DNA of 64,000 nt, from contig NZ_BBZK01000007.1 in NCBI RefSeq assembly GCF_001748085.1, forward strand, positions 1 through 64,000, read 5' to 3'. Numbering within the stretch: the stretch's first letter is position 1; each line of letters starts with the position of its first letter. The stretch is from Streptomyces sp. TP-A0874 (GTDB taxonomy: Bacteria; Actinomycetota; Actinomycetes; Streptomycetales; Streptomycetaceae). Positions 43,851 to 53,008 of this stretch are shown here, in pieces. Under the pieces are notes generated by a model. That model was not told the DNA's origin. It saw only the letters and a program-made list of their open reading frames with translations, and did not search any database. A program made the translations under genes and the position numbers.

Positions 43851-44998
43851 GGTGCGGTGTCCTCCTGCTCGTCGGCGCTGGCGGGGGTGGGGCGCGTCCT
43901 CCTGGCGGCGCGGACGCGTTCGGGCAGCCGGACCAGGCCGCCGGGGAGGAGGTAGACCAGGGCGACGAACAACGTACCGAGCAGGAAGAGCGGTTCGGAG
44001 AGCGGCACCCGCAGTACCGCCGGCAGGTCGGCGACGGCGCCGGAACCGGCCAGGTCGCCCAGGCGGTGGTCGGCCCAGGTGTAGAGGATGCCGCCGAGCA
44101 GCGGCCCCCAGCGGCTGCCGCTGCCGCCGAGCACCACCATCACCAGGAGCGAGAGGGTGAATTCGGCGGTGGTCGTCTTCGGGGTGGCGCCGCCGGTCAG
44201 CAGCAGGTAGACGATGCCGCCGAGGGCGGCGAGCGCGCCGGCGAGGACGAAGGCGACGAGTTTGAAGCCGTAGGTGCGCAGGCCGAGCACCTCGACGCGG
44301 CGTTCGTTCTCCTTGATGCCCTCCCACACCCGGCCGGTGGGCGAGCGGACCGCCCAGTGCACGACGGCCAGGGTGAACACCGCGTAGGCGAGCGCGATCC
44401 AGTACAGGTTGGCGGTGTTCTGGATGCCGGTGAGCCAGCCGGGCAGGAGTTCGGCGGGGGCCGCCAGGCCCTCCTCGCCACCGGTGACGCCGCCCGGGTC
44501 GCGCTCCACCAGGATCGATCCGGCCTGGGCGAAGGCGAGGGTGACCATGGAGAAGCCGATGCCGCTGACCCGCAGGCTGACCGAGCCGAGCAGCGCGGCC
44601 AGCGCCACCCCGAAGAGCAGGGCGAGCAGCGCCGACACGGCGAACGGCAGACCGGCCTGGTGCATGATCACGCCGGTGGCGTAGGTGCCGGCGGCGAAGT
44701 ACAGGGAATGGCCGAAGGAGAGGAGGCCGGTGCGGCCCAGCAGCAGGTCGTATCCGGTGGCGAGGGCACCGAACACCAGGCAGAGGGCGAGGAGTTGCAG
44801 GCTTCCCGGGCTGCCGATCGGTCCGGCGAGCAGGCCCGGCAGCGGCAGGGCGCTGTAGGGCGCCACGACCAGGGCGAGCAGCAGCGCGGCCGGCCACCAG
44901 CGGGTGAGACGGCGGGTGGTGGAGGGGGCTCCGACGGATGGGGCGGCGTCCCCGCCCTTCGGCTGGGGTTCGGCCGTAATCTCCGTGGCGGTGGTCAC
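43847..44998 (-). CDS. livM: branched-chain-amino-acid-type ABC permease LivM
   Basis: Second permease of a HAAT-family importer, 383 residues with about nine membrane helices. GYDLLLGRTGLLSFGHSLYF is the LivM signature; LLALLFGVALAALLGSVSLR and MVVLGGSGSRWGPLLGG (EAA-like loop) are also typical. An N-terminal 40-residue hydrophilic leader precedes the first helix. The start GTG overlaps the livH stop (GTGA). The neighbouring C-terminus ends in an Arg/Pro-rich tail. Confidence 0.88.
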   Translation of the reverse strand: MTTATEITAEPQPKGGDAAPSVGAPSTTRRLTRWWPAALLLALVVAPYSALPLPGLLAGPIGSPGSLQLLALCLVFGALATGYDLLLGRTGLLSFGHSLYFAAGTYATGVIMHQAGLPFAVSALLALLFGVALAALLGSVSLRVSGIGFSMVTLAFAQAGSILVERDPGGVTGGEEGLAAPAELLPGWLTGIQNTANLYWIALAYAVFTLAVVHWAVRSPTGRVWEGIKENERRVEVLGLRTYGFKLVAFVLAGALAALGGIVYLLLTGGATPKTTTAEFTLSLLVMVVLGGSGSRWGPLLGGILYTWADHRLGDLAGSGAVADLPAVLRVPLSEPLFLLGTLFVALVYLLPGGLVRLPERVRAARRTRPTPASADEQEDTAP

Positions 44999-45882
44999 GC
45001 GAGCCTCCCGGTGAGTCCGCTCGGCTTGACGAGCAGCAGCGCGGCGAGCATCACGACGACGGCGAGGTCGCCGAGCCCGGCGGCGGTGTAGTAGTTGGCG
45101 AACTGCTGGACCAGGCCGACGCCGACCGAGGCCAGGGCGGCTCCGGCGACGGAGCCCATGCCGCCCATCACGACCACCACGAAGGCGAAGATCAGCAGCG
45201 AGGTGCCCTGTCCGGGGTCGACCGAACCGAAGTAGAGGCCGCCGAGCGCGCCGCCCAGAGCGGCCGCGGCTCCGCCGATGGCGAAGACCAGGGTGAAGGC
45301 CTTGCGCACGTCGATGCCGAGCGCCGTGACCATGGCCCGGTCCTCGACCCCCGCCCGGACGACCAGGCCGTGCCGGGTGCGGGAGAGGAAGAGCTTGAGC
45401 GCGATCAGGACGGTCAGGGCGGCGGCGATCAGGACCAGGCGGTTGACCGGGATGCGGGCCCCGAGCAGCCCGAAGGTGCCGGAGAGCGCCTCGGGCCCGG
45501 GGAAGGGCCTGGCGTCCGCGCCCCAGACCCCGGAGAGCAGTGCGGGGACGGAGAGCCCGACGCCGACGGTGGCGAGGATCTGCTCACGGGGGCGGGTGTA
45601 GAGCGGGCGGATGACGGCGAGTTCGAGGACGACGGCGGCCAGGGTGCCGACGGCCGTGCCGAAGAGCACGGCGAGCAGGAAGCCGGCGCCTCCGGGGCCG
45701 GCGCCGGGCAGTTGGCCGGAGGCGGCCCACCAGGTGGCGTAGGCGCCGATGGACAGGAGCGCTCCGTGGGCGAAGTTGAGGACGTCCATCAGGCCGAAGA
45801 TCAGGGAGAGCCCGGAGGCCACGAGGAAGTACAGGGCGCCCAGGCCCAGGCCGGTGAAGACGAGCAGCACGACGGTGGACAT
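44995..45882 (-). CDS. livH: branched-chain-amino-acid-type ABC permease LivH
   Basis: First permease of the importer, 295 residues with eight or so membrane helices. LGLGALYFLVASGLSLIFGL followed by MDVLNFAHGALLSIGAYAT is the LivH signature, and FVVVVMGGMGSVAGAALASV is the cytoplasmic loop contacting the ATPase. It begins with ATG sharing a base with the livF stop (TGATG) and overlaps livM by four bases. Confidence 0.9.
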   Translation of the reverse strand: MSTVVLLVFTGLGLGALYFLVASGLSLIFGLMDVLNFAHGALLSIGAYATWWAASGQLPGAGPGGAGFLLAVLFGTAVGTLAAVVLELAVIRPLYTRPREQILATVGVGLSVPALLSGVWGADARPFPGPEALSGTFGLLGARIPVNRLVLIAAALTVLIALKLFLSRTRHGLVVRAGVEDRAMVTALGIDVRKAFTLVFAIGGAAAALGGALGGLYFGSVDPGQGTSLLIFAFVVVVMGGMGSVAGAALASVGVGLVQQFANYYTAAGLGDLAVVVMLAALLLVKPSGLTGRLA

Positions 45883-46697
45883 CAGGCACCCGCCTCGGTG
45901 CCCTGCGCGGCCCCGGCGGATGACGGGGCTGGTGGTCGGTCCATGGTGTGCTCCCGTTCCGGAGGCCCGGCTCCGTCGGTTCGACGCCTTCCGACGCCGA
46001 GCAGCCTGCGGGTGGCCGCGCTGTCGGCGAGCAGTTCGGCCGCCGCGCCCTGGTGCGCGGTGCGGCCGTCGGCCAGGACCACGCAGTGCTCGGCGAGCCG
46101 GCGTACCAGCGCGAGGTTCTGCTCCACGAGCAGCACCGGCACGGCCTCGGCGGCCCGCTCCAGCACCTGGGCGACCTCGGAGACCACCTTGGGCGCCAGG
46201 CCCTTGGTGGGCTCGTCCGCGATGATCAGCCGGTTGTCGCCCAGGAGGGTGCGGGCGATGGCCACCATCTGCTGCTGTCCGCCCGAGAGCGTGCCCGCGG
46301 CCTGCCCCGCGCGCTGCTTGAGCTCCGGGAACAACTCGTGCACCAGGTCGTAGGCGGGCCGGCCGGCGCCGGAGCGTTCGGCCAGACGGAGGTTCTCGGC
46401 GACGGTGAGCGAGGCGAACACCCCGCGGTCCTCCGGGGCGTACCCGATGCCCCGGCGGACCAGGGCGTGGGTGGGCAGGCGGACGGTCTCCGCGCCGTCG
46501 AACAGCACGCTGCCGGTGCGGGGGACGAGCCCCAGGATGCCGCGTACCGTGGTCGTCTTCCCGGCGCCGTTGCGGCCGAGGAGGGCGGTCACCCCGGTGG
46601 GCGCCACATCGAGGTGGACGCCGTGCAGGATGTGGCGGCCGCCGATGACCACCTTCAGGTCGCGTACCGCGAGCAGGGGTTCGGCCGGCCCGGTCAC
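45882..46697 (-). CDS. livF: ABC importer ATP-binding protein LivF
   Basis: ATPase of 271 residues. Walker A is ALLGRNGAGKTTTVRGI, the signature is GTLSGGQQQMVAIARTLL, Walker B is LIIADEPTKGLAPK and the switch histidine position is a glutamine-rich VEQNL, as is normal for LivF. A 40-residue C-terminal tail beyond the usual end is rich in Pro, Ala and Gly. GTG start overlaps the livG stop by four bases. Confidence 0.9.
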   Translation of the reverse strand: MTGPAEPLLAVRDLKVVIGGRHILHGVHLDVAPTGVTALLGRNGAGKTTTVRGILGLVPRTGSVLFDGAETVRLPTHALVRRGIGYAPEDRGVFASLTVAENLRLAERSGAGRPAYDLVHELFPELKQRAGQAAGTLSGGQQQMVAIARTLLGDNRLIIADEPTKGLAPKVVSEVAQVLERAAEAVPVLLVEQNLALVRRLAEHCVVLADGRTAHQGAAAELLADSAATRRLLGVGRRRTDGAGPPEREHTMDRPPAPSSAGAAQGTEAGA

Positions 46698-47485
46698 AGC
46701 TCCTCCCCGAGGTAGGCCTGTTGGACGGTGGCGTCGGCCATCACGGCCCGCGGGGTGTCCACCGTGAGCAGGGTGCCGTGGTGCATCACGGCCAGCCGGT
46801 CCGCCAGGCTCAGCAGGATGTCCATATGGTGTTCGACCATGAGCACCGTGCGTCCCTCGTCGCGGTGCAGGGAGCGGATCAGTTCGGCCAGCACCGGCAC
46901 TTCCTCGGCGCTCACTCCGGCCATCGGCTCGTCGAGGAGCATCACCCGCGGTTCGCCGACGAGCAGCACCGCCAGTTCCAGTTTTCGTTTCTCGCCGTGG
47001 GAGAGGCCGTCGGCCGGGGCGTCCGCGCGGTGGCTGAGGCCGGTGCGCTCCAGGACGTGTTCGAGTTCGCGCTGGTATCCGGCGGCCCGCCGCCAGATCC
47101 GGTACGAGCCGCCCGAGGCGGCCTGGGCCGCGAGCCGGACGTGGTCGGCCACCGTCATCTCGGGCCAGAGGCTGGAGGTTTGGAAGGTCCGGCCGAGACC
47201 GCGCCGGGCCCGGGCGTGCGCGGGCTCCGCCGTGATGTCCGAGCCGTCGAGCCGCACGGTCCCGGCGGAGGCCGGGACCAACCCGCTGACCAGGTTGAAC
47301 AGGGAGGTCTTGCCCGCTCCGTTGGGGCCGATGAAGGCCAGGAACTCACCCTCGCCGACCTCGAAGGAGACGTCCTGGACGATGGTGGCGCCTCCGACCG
47401 ACCAGCTCAGCCCCTCGGCCTGGAGCACCGGCGCCGTTGCCCCGGCCCCGGGGGTGCGGCCGGGAGCCTCGTTCGGTGCGGTCAT
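46694..47485 (-). CDS. livG: ABC importer ATP-binding protein LivG
   Basis: ATPase of 263 residues. Walker A FIGPNGAGKTSLFNLVSGL, LivG-type loop GRTFQTSSLWPEMTVADHV, signature DGLSHGEKRKLELAVLL, Walker B VMLLDEPMAGVSAEEV and the switch VEHHMDILL. It starts three bases after the binding-protein stop codon and overlaps livF by four bases. Confidence 0.9.
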   Translation of the reverse strand: MTAPNEAPGRTPGAGATAPVLQAEGLSWSVGGATIVQDVSFEVGEGEFLAFIGPNGAGKTSLFNLVSGLVPASAGTVRLDGSDITAEPAHARARRGLGRTFQTSSLWPEMTVADHVRLAAQAASGGSYRIWRRAAGYQRELEHVLERTGLSHRADAPADGLSHGEKRKLELAVLLVGEPRVMLLDEPMAGVSAEEVPVLAELIRSLHRDEGRTVLMVEHHMDILLSLADRLAVMHHGTLLTVDTPRAVMADATVQQAYLGEEL

Positions 47486-47488
47486 CGC

Positions 47489-48739
47489 TCAGCCCGCCGG
47501 CTTCGCTACCGGAGGCGTCACGGCGTCCATCGGCAGGGTGTCCAGCAGCTCCGGCTCGGCCTGCTTCCCGGTGCCGGCGAGCTTGGCCGTGAACATCGGC
47601 TGGAGCAGGGCGTGGTCCTCGGCCCGGACCTGGGTGCGGCCCTTGACCCCGTCGAAGGACCAGCCCTCCAGCGCTTTCACCATGGCCGAGGTGTCCGTGG
47701 CGCTCCCCGACCTGACGGCTTCCACGATCATCTGGGCGGCGGTGAACCCGTCCGGACTGAACAGGTCGGGCCGCCCGCCGGCTTTCGATATGCCCTTCAG
47801 CATCGCGGTCTCGGCCTCGTTGCCGCCGCCCGCGCCGGGGAAGTAGTGGGCAAGGAAGGAGATCTTCGAGCCGGCCTTGCCGAAGATCGGGTACGAGGCG
47901 GTGCCCGCGAGGCCGGTGACCACCTTGCTGGAGTTCAGCACGTCCTGCTGGTTGAGCGCGGTCCACAGCGCCGGGGCGCTGGCACCGGCCCAGGCGACGA
48001 ACACCAGGTCCGGGGCGCCGGACCTCACCTGCCGGGCGAACGGGGTGAGGTCGTTGGCGCTCGGCGGGGCGAGGACCGAGCCGACCTTCGCGCCCTGCTC
48101 GCCGAGGACGGCCTTGACCGCGGCCACATTGGCCTTGCCGAACGTCGAGTCCTGCGCCAGGACCGTCACCTTCTTGCCCTTGGCGCCGCCCAGGAGCGAA
48201 CCGGCGGTCAGAATGTCCTGGTAGGACTGGCGTCCGGAGCGGAAGGTGTACTCGTTGACGCCGGTGACGGTGTCGGTGGCGGCGGGCCCGTTGATGTAGA
48301 GCACCTTGTTCTGGGCGGCGAGCGGCGCCACCTGGAGAGCAGCGCCCGAGTCGGTGGTGCCGGCGATGATCCTGACGCCCTGCCCGATCAGGTCCTTGGC
48401 CTCCGAGACGGACTTCGCGGCGTCGCTGGCGTCGTCCCGCTGGATGACCTCGATCGGGTGGCCGTCGACCTTTCCGGTGCCGCCGGTCGCGTAGTCGAGC
48501 CCCGCCTCGAAGCCCGCCTTGTACTGCTTCCCGTAGTCGGCGAGCGGCCCGCTGGTCGAGTGGACGAGCCCCACCTTGACCGCAGCGGAACCGTCGCCTT
48601 CCGCATCGTCCGAGCCGGCCGTGCCCGCGGCGGAACACGCCGCAAGCAGCGCCGTGGCGGCGACCACCGACGCGGCGGTCGCGGACCTTCGGCTGAGGGA
48701 ACCTCCGGTGGCGGATCTCTTGCTGGGGTTGGAACGCAT
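47489..48739 (-). CDS. substrate-binding lipoprotein of a branched-chain-amino-acid-type ABC importer
   Basis: A 416-residue periplasmic-type binding lipoprotein (peripla_BP_6 family). The signal peptide ends in the lipobox LLAACSA, then a Ser/Asp/Gly-rich linker. VGLVHSTSGPLADYGKQYKA starts the binding fold, IIAGTTDSGAALQVAPLA and FVAWAGASAPALW form the ligand cleft. It is the first gene of a six-gene overlapping operon. Ligand may be an amino acid, amide or aromatic acid; nothing in the sequence decides. A hairpin (CGTCACCG against CGGTGACG at 48771-48822) sits in the leader. Confidence 0.88.
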   Translation of the reverse strand: MRSNPSKRSATGGSLSRRSATAASVVAATALLAACSAAGTAGSDDAEGDGSAAVKVGLVHSTSGPLADYGKQYKAGFEAGLDYATGGTGKVDGHPIEVIQRDDASDAAKSVSEAKDLIGQGVRIIAGTTDSGAALQVAPLAAQNKVLYINGPAATDTVTGVNEYTFRSGRQSYQDILTAGSLLGGAKGKKVTVLAQDSTFGKANVAAVKAVLGEQGAKVGSVLAPPSANDLTPFARQVRSGAPDLVFVAWAGASAPALWTALNQQDVLNSSKVVTGLAGTASYPIFGKAGSKISFLAHYFPGAGGGNEAETAMLKGISKAGGRPDLFSPDGFTAAQMIVEAVRSGSATDTSAMVKALEGWSFDGVKGRTQVRAEDHALLQPMFTAKLAGTGKQAEPELLDTLPMDAVTPPVAKPAG

Positions 48740-48997
48740 GATGGCCGGCTCCCGAAGTCTCGACGCCGCCCGTCACCGCGCGTCGCCGGGGACGCCCTCC
48801 CCGGCACGGGCCCCCGGTGACGGCGGGGTCCTGGCTGAATGGTGACGAAACCATAGGAGCGGATCCGACGCCGCCGACATGTGGCCGACGACCACTCATC
48901 GACCGCCGGGAGTGTGACTCCCGCACCCTTCCCGGGGCTTGAGGGTGCGGAGGCGACGGCGAACAGCGGCAGCGCCGGGTCGGCGGTCGCGGCCGGC

Positions 48998-50935
48998 TCA
49001 GTCCGCCGCGGCGCCAGGCTCTCCCTCGGGCGAGATCTGGTGCAGGCGCAGCGCGAGCTGGAGTTCCAGGGCCCGCTCCGGGGTCTGCCAGTCGCTGCCC
49101 AGCAGACGGCCGATTCGCTCCAGGCGCTGCACCACGGTGTTGACGTGGATGTGGAGGGCGTCCTTGGCCTTCGACTGGCTCATACCGCAGGCGAAGTAGA
49201 CCCGCAGTGTCTGCACGAGATCGCTGCCGCGCCTGGCGTCGTAGTCGAGGACCGGCCCGAGGGTCCGGCGCACGTACAGGGGGAGGTCCGTGTCGTCCCC
49301 GAGCAGTATCCCGAGGAAACCCAGATCGGGCAGCGCCGCGCCCCGGCCGGTGTGCCCGAGCGCGCGTAGCGCCGACAGGCAGCGCAACGCTCCGGCGTGC
49401 GCCTGGGACACGGCGGCCGGCCCGGTGGCGGGGCCCGCGGCCCCGACGGTGACCGGCGCACCGGCGGCCTGGGTCAGTTCGGCGGCCAGGGCCCGGGCGC
49501 AGGAGCTGGTGTCCTCACCGGTGTCCTCGGTCGGGACGACCAGGACGATGTGGTCGTGGTGCAGCCCGGCCAGGCCCTTGCGGGTCCGAGCCCCGCGGGT
49601 CGCCGCGTTGAGCACGACCTGCCGCGGAGCGGGGTCGCCGTGTGCGACGAACACCGAGTGCGGCAGGGCCAGGTTGACACCGAGCCGGCGCGCCCTGGCG
49701 GTGAGGCCGCTGGTGTCCCCGGAGCCGGACAGCAGGTCGCCGAGCAGCTCTCCGCGGACCCGGTTCTCGGCCTCGGCCACCGAGCGGCGCAGCAGCAGGA
49801 GCAGGGCCGTGACGACGCTGGCGCGTTCGAAGAGGCGGCGGTCGGCCTCGCCGAGGTCGGCGCGGCCGGTCAGGGCGATGCTGCCGAGCAGCTCCGGCCC
49901 GGCGAGTACGGCGCAGACCCAGGTGCCGCCCAACGGCACGGCCCGGCCGCTGGCCCGGGAGGCGGCGACGGCCTGGGCCGGCGGGTCCTGCGGATCGGTG
50001 CCCACCCGGGCGAGTTCGGTGCCGTCCGCGTCATGGATCAGGGTGCCGCCCTTCAGCAGCGCCCCGATGTCGGAGGCGACCTCGGTGAAGTCCCCGCCGC
50101 GCAGCACCAGGTCGGTCAGGCGGTCGTGGGCCTCTTCGGTGCGGCGCATCTCCTCGCTGTGCTCCTGGATGGTCCGGGAGGCCGCGTTGAGGTCTACGAG
50201 CGCCGCCCGGGTCTCCTCCATGAGACGGGCGCTGTCGATCGCGATGGCCGCGTGGTCGGCGAGCGAGGACAGCAGCGCCACCTCGTCCGGGGTGAACTCC
50301 CGCCTGCTCCGGTCGGCGGCGTAGAGCACGCCGATGACGTGCGGCCCCTGGCAGAGTGGAACGCCGAGGATGCCGCGGAGGCCCTCCTCCAGCACGGCGC
50401 TGTCGATGGGCACGGTGTGCTGGAAGCGCGGGTCGTTCTGGTAGTCACCCGAGGCGTACGGGCGGGCGGTCTGCGCCACCAGGCCGCCGAGCCCCTCCCC
50501 CATGCCGAGCCGGAGCTGCTGGAACGCGGCGGAGACCGAACCGTCGGTCACCCTCATGTAAGTCCCGCCCGCCCTCTCGTCGTTGAGCGACAGATAGGCG
50601 ACGTCCGTACGGAGCAGCAGTTTGGCCCGGTGCACGATGGCCCTGAGCACCGAGTCGAGGTCCCGCAGCGCGGCGAGGTCGCCCGCCGTGTCGAAGAGCG
50701 CGGTCAACTCCGCCTCGCGCCTGCGGTGCTGGCCCAGCGCGCGGCGGATCCGCAGGGCGGTCCGCGTCGCCTCGTCGATGGCGGCCAGCTCCGCCGCCGA
50801 GGCTCCGGCGGCGCGCGCCGCGCTGGCGGGCTGGGCGAACCGCTCGGCCGGGGCGTCCCGGGCCAGCAGGTCGAACAGGTCGAGCAGCGCGGTCCATGCC
50901 CTGTCCCCACCTGGGACGCGCGCGGAGCTGGACAT
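48998..50935 (-). CDS. GAF-domain PucR-family transcriptional regulator
   Basis: A 645-residue regulator. After an N-terminal helical part, the GAF domain spans about residues 95-255 (DLDSVLRAIVHRAKLLLRTD, VSAAFQQLRLGMGEGLGGLV, RGILGVPLCQGPHVIGVLYA). A coiled region (AALVDLNAASRTIQEHSEEM) and a second sensor-like domain follow. The PucR C-terminal helix-turn-helix is LVQTLRVYFACGMSQSKAKD with HIHVNTVVQRLERIGRLLG. The GAF domain probably binds a small metabolite. It is placed between the liv operon and the MHS transporter on the same strand and is a candidate regulator of both. Confidence 0.88.
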   Translation of the reverse strand: MSSSARVPGGDRAWTALLDLFDLLARDAPAERFAQPASAARAAGASAAELAAIDEATRTALRIRRALGQHRRREAELTALFDTAGDLAALRDLDSVLRAIVHRAKLLLRTDVAYLSLNDERAGGTYMRVTDGSVSAAFQQLRLGMGEGLGGLVAQTARPYASGDYQNDPRFQHTVPIDSAVLEEGLRGILGVPLCQGPHVIGVLYAADRSRREFTPDEVALLSSLADHAAIAIDSARLMEETRAALVDLNAASRTIQEHSEEMRRTEEAHDRLTDLVLRGGDFTEVASDIGALLKGGTLIHDADGTELARVGTDPQDPPAQAVAASRASGRAVPLGGTWVCAVLAGPELLGSIALTGRADLGEADRRLFERASVVTALLLLLRRSVAEAENRVRGELLGDLLSGSGDTSGLTARARRLGVNLALPHSVFVAHGDPAPRQVVLNAATRGARTRKGLAGLHHDHIVLVVPTEDTGEDTSSCARALAAELTQAAGAPVTVGAAGPATGPAAVSQAHAGALRCLSALRALGHTGRGAALPDLGFLGILLGDDTDLPLYVRRTLGPVLDYDARRGSDLVQTLRVYFACGMSQSKAKDALHIHVNTVVQRLERIGRLLGSDWQTPERALELQLALRLHQISPEGEPGAAAD

Positions 50936-50964
50936 CTGTCGATCGCCTCCGAGTCGGGCCGCGT

Positions 50965-51001
50965 GCCGCCGCGCACCCCGACCGGGGTGGGCCGCGGCGG
51001 C
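50965..51001 (-). terminator. terminator hairpin of the MHS transporter gene
   Basis: GCCGCCGCG (50965-50973) and CGCGGCGGC (50993-51001) with ACCCCG/CGGGGT inside form a long stem. It lies 13 bases past the transporter stop on the minus strand and ends before the regulator gene, so the two genes are probably separate units. Confidence 0.7.
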
Positions 51002-51013
51002 AGGCGGGTCAGA

Positions 51014-52387
51014 TCACTTTCCGATTGTCTCCGAGGGTGATTCCCCGCTCGGGACCGAGGCTGCCGAGCGGTGGCGGAGACTGCGTCCGCGGGTCTCCTT
51101 CGCCACCAGGACGGTCAGGGAGGTGACCACCACCGTCGAGCACAGGTAGAGCGCTACGGGGGTGGCGGAGTCGTAGTCCTTGAGGAGTTCGACCGCGATG
51201 ACGGGGGCGAGGGCGCCACCGATGATGGAGGCGAGTTGGGAGCCCATCGAGGCACCGGAGTAGCGGACCTTCGTGTCGAACATCTCCGAGATGAAGGCCG
51301 CCTGCGGCCCGTACATCGCCCCGTGGAACAGCAGCCCCACGGTCACCGAGAGGGTGATCACGGTGAAGGACCCGGCGTCCAGCAGGGCGAAGAACGCGAA
51401 CGCCCACCCCGCCATGCCGACGGAGCCGATCAGGGTGACCGGGCGGCGGCCTATCCGGTCCGAGAGCGCGCCCCAGAGCGGAATGGTCACGAAGTGCACG
51501 GCGGAGCCGATCAGCACCGCGTTCAGCGCGGTGCTCCTGGGCAGCTCCAGATGGACGGTGACGTAGACCAGCACGAAGGCGGTGATGATGTAGTACGAGA
51601 CGTTCTCACCGAGCCGGGTGCCGATCGCCGTCAGCACCCCGCGCCAGTTCCGCCGGAAGACCTCGACGACCGGCGGCTTCTCCCTGAACCCCGCCGCGGC
51701 CTTCGCCTCGGCCTCCGCCTGTGCCTCGAGGAAGACCGGGGACTCCGAGAGCGACACCCGGATCCACAGCCCGATGACGACCAGCACCCCCGACAGCAGG
51801 AACGGCAGGCGCCAGCCCCAGGCCAGGAACGTCTCCTCGGACTGCACGGTGGCCAGCAGCGCCAGCACGCCGGTGGCCAGCAGGTTGCCGCCGGGAGCGC
51901 CGGCCTGTGGCCAGGAGGCCCAGAAGCCGCGGTGTTCGGAGCCGCCGTGTTCGGAGACGATCAGGACCGCCCCTCCCCACTCGCCACCCAGAGCGAACCC
52001 CTGGACCAGGCGGAGCAGGGTGAGCAGGATCGGGGCGCCGATGCCGATGCTGGCGTGGGTGGGCAGCAACCCCATCGCGCAGGTCGATCCGCCCATCATC
52101 AGCAGACTGACCACCAGCAGCTTCTTGCGGCCGATCTTGTCGCCGAAGTGGCCGAAGACGACTCCGCCCAGCGGCCGGGCGACGAAGCCGATCGCATAGG
52201 TGAGGAAGGCGAGCATCGTGCCCACCAGGGGTTCGCTGGCCGGGAAGAACAGGGTGTTGAAGACCAGCGCGGCCGCGGAGCCGTAGAGGAAGAAGTCGTA
52301 CCACTCGATGGTGGTGCCGATCAGGCTGGCGGCGACGATGCGGGGGATGTTCGCTGAGGACGGGGGAGCTGTGGTGGGGGAGGCCAT
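51014..52387 (-). CDS. MHS-family MFS transporter (ProP/ShiA/KgtP type)
   Basis: A 457-residue importer with twelve membrane helices of the metabolite:H+ symporter family. The N-terminal signature [20 protein letters not shown] and the loop [20 protein letters not shown] (with the conserved DRxGRK-like motif) are diagnostic; [20 protein letters not shown] is the third. The substrate class is small organic acids or betaines. ATG 52387 has GAGGAAG 8 bases upstream; the frame is open further back without domain support. It sits beside 3-hydroxybutyrate genes, which suggests 3-hydroxybutyrate or a related acid as substrate. Confidence 0.88.
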   Translation of the reverse strand: MASPTTAPPSSANIPRIVAASLIGTTIEWYDFFLYGSAAALVFNTLFFPASEPLVGTMLAFLTYAIGFVARPLGGVVFGHFGDKIGRKKLLVVSLLMMGGSTCAMGLLPTHASIGIGAPILLTLLRLVQGFALGGEWGGAVLIVSEHGGSEHRGFWASWPQAGAPGGNLLATGVLALLATVQSEETFLAWGWRLPFLLSGVLVVIGLWIRVSLSESPVFLEAQAEAEAKAAAGFREKPPVVEVFRRNWRGVLTAIGTRLGENVSYYIITAFVLVYVTVHLELPRSTALNAVLIGSAVHFVTIPLWGALSDRIGRRPVTLIGSVGMAGWAFAFFALLDAGSFTVITLSVTVGLLFHGAMYGPQAAFISEMFDTKVRYSGASMGSQLASIIGGALAPVIAVELLKDYDSATPVALYLCSTVVVTSLTVLVAKETRGRSLRHRSAASVPSGESPSETIGK

Positions 52388-52459
52388 GGACGCCACTTCC
52401 TCGTGTGCGGTGGGGACGAGTACGTGTCGGCACACGGTAGGAACCCCCGGAACGGCCGC

Positions 52460-52468
52460 ACATGTGGC
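52460..52468 (-). promoter_or_regulatory. ACATGTGGC motif shared upstream of MHS gene and liv operon
   Basis: The 9-mer ACATGTGGC occurs at 52460-52468 before the transporter gene and again at 48877-48885 before the liv binding-protein gene, in both cases preceded by GCCG and followed by a GAC within four bases. It may be a regulator site; two copies are weak evidence. Confidence 0.3.
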
Positions 52469-52651
52469 GGACCGACACAGTTCCGCGGACGGCTGTGCGG
52501 GCGGCCACCATGGCTGGCGGACAAACGTGGTCCAAGGAGGGCCGGAGTGGTGGTCGGGGGCAGGACGGTCGAACATTGGCTACCGATCCGCCGACCTCCC
52601 GACCCACCAGCCCCGCCCCTAGACGTCACCCGAACCAGGAAGTCCGCAACC

Positions 52652-52987
52652 ATGCTCGTCGCCCGTTCGCTCGCGCTGTTCGCCGTCGCCGCTGTCTTCG
52701 AGATCGGGGGTGCGTGGCTGGTCTGGCAGGGCATCCGCGAGCACAAAGGCTGGGCCTGGATCGGTGCCGGCGCCATTGCACTCGGCCTGTACGGCGTGCT
52801 CGCCACCTTCCAGAGCGACGACGACTTCGGCCGCATCCTCGCCGCGTACGGCGGCATCTTCGTCGCCGGGTCGATCGCCTGGGGCATGGTCGCCGACGGC
52901 TACCGCCCCGACCGCTTCGACATCATCGGCGCCCTGGTCTGCCTCGCCGGGATGGCCGTCATCATGTACGCCCCGCGGGGCCACTGA
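52652..52987 (+). CDS. YnfA family (UPF0060) small membrane protein
   Basis: A 111-residue protein with four membrane helices. [20 protein letters not shown] is the first helix with the conserved Glu and Gly, [20 protein letters not shown] the second, [20 protein letters not shown] the third with the YGG motif, and [20 protein letters not shown] the fourth. YnfA proteins are SMR-like small transporters; substrate is unknown. ATG 52652 has AGGA about 12 bases upstream. It is divergent from the MHS transporter gene. Confidence 0.9.
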   Translation: MLVARSLALFAVAAVFEIGGAWLVWQGIREHKGWAWIGAGAIALGLYGVLATFQSDDDFGRILAAYGGIFVAGSIAWGMVADGYRPDRFDIIGALVCLAGMAVIMYAPRGH

Positions 52988-53008
52988 CCCCGCCCGCAGC
53001 GGGCTGCC

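Noticed and set aside
43724..45091. Long plus-strand frame opposite livM
   Set aside because: Gln/Gly-rich shadow translation; the minus strand encodes the permease with clear membrane helices.
46721..48820. 699-residue plus-strand frame opposite livG and the binding-protein gene
   Set aside because: Shadow of clearly recognisable ABC transporter genes on the other strand.
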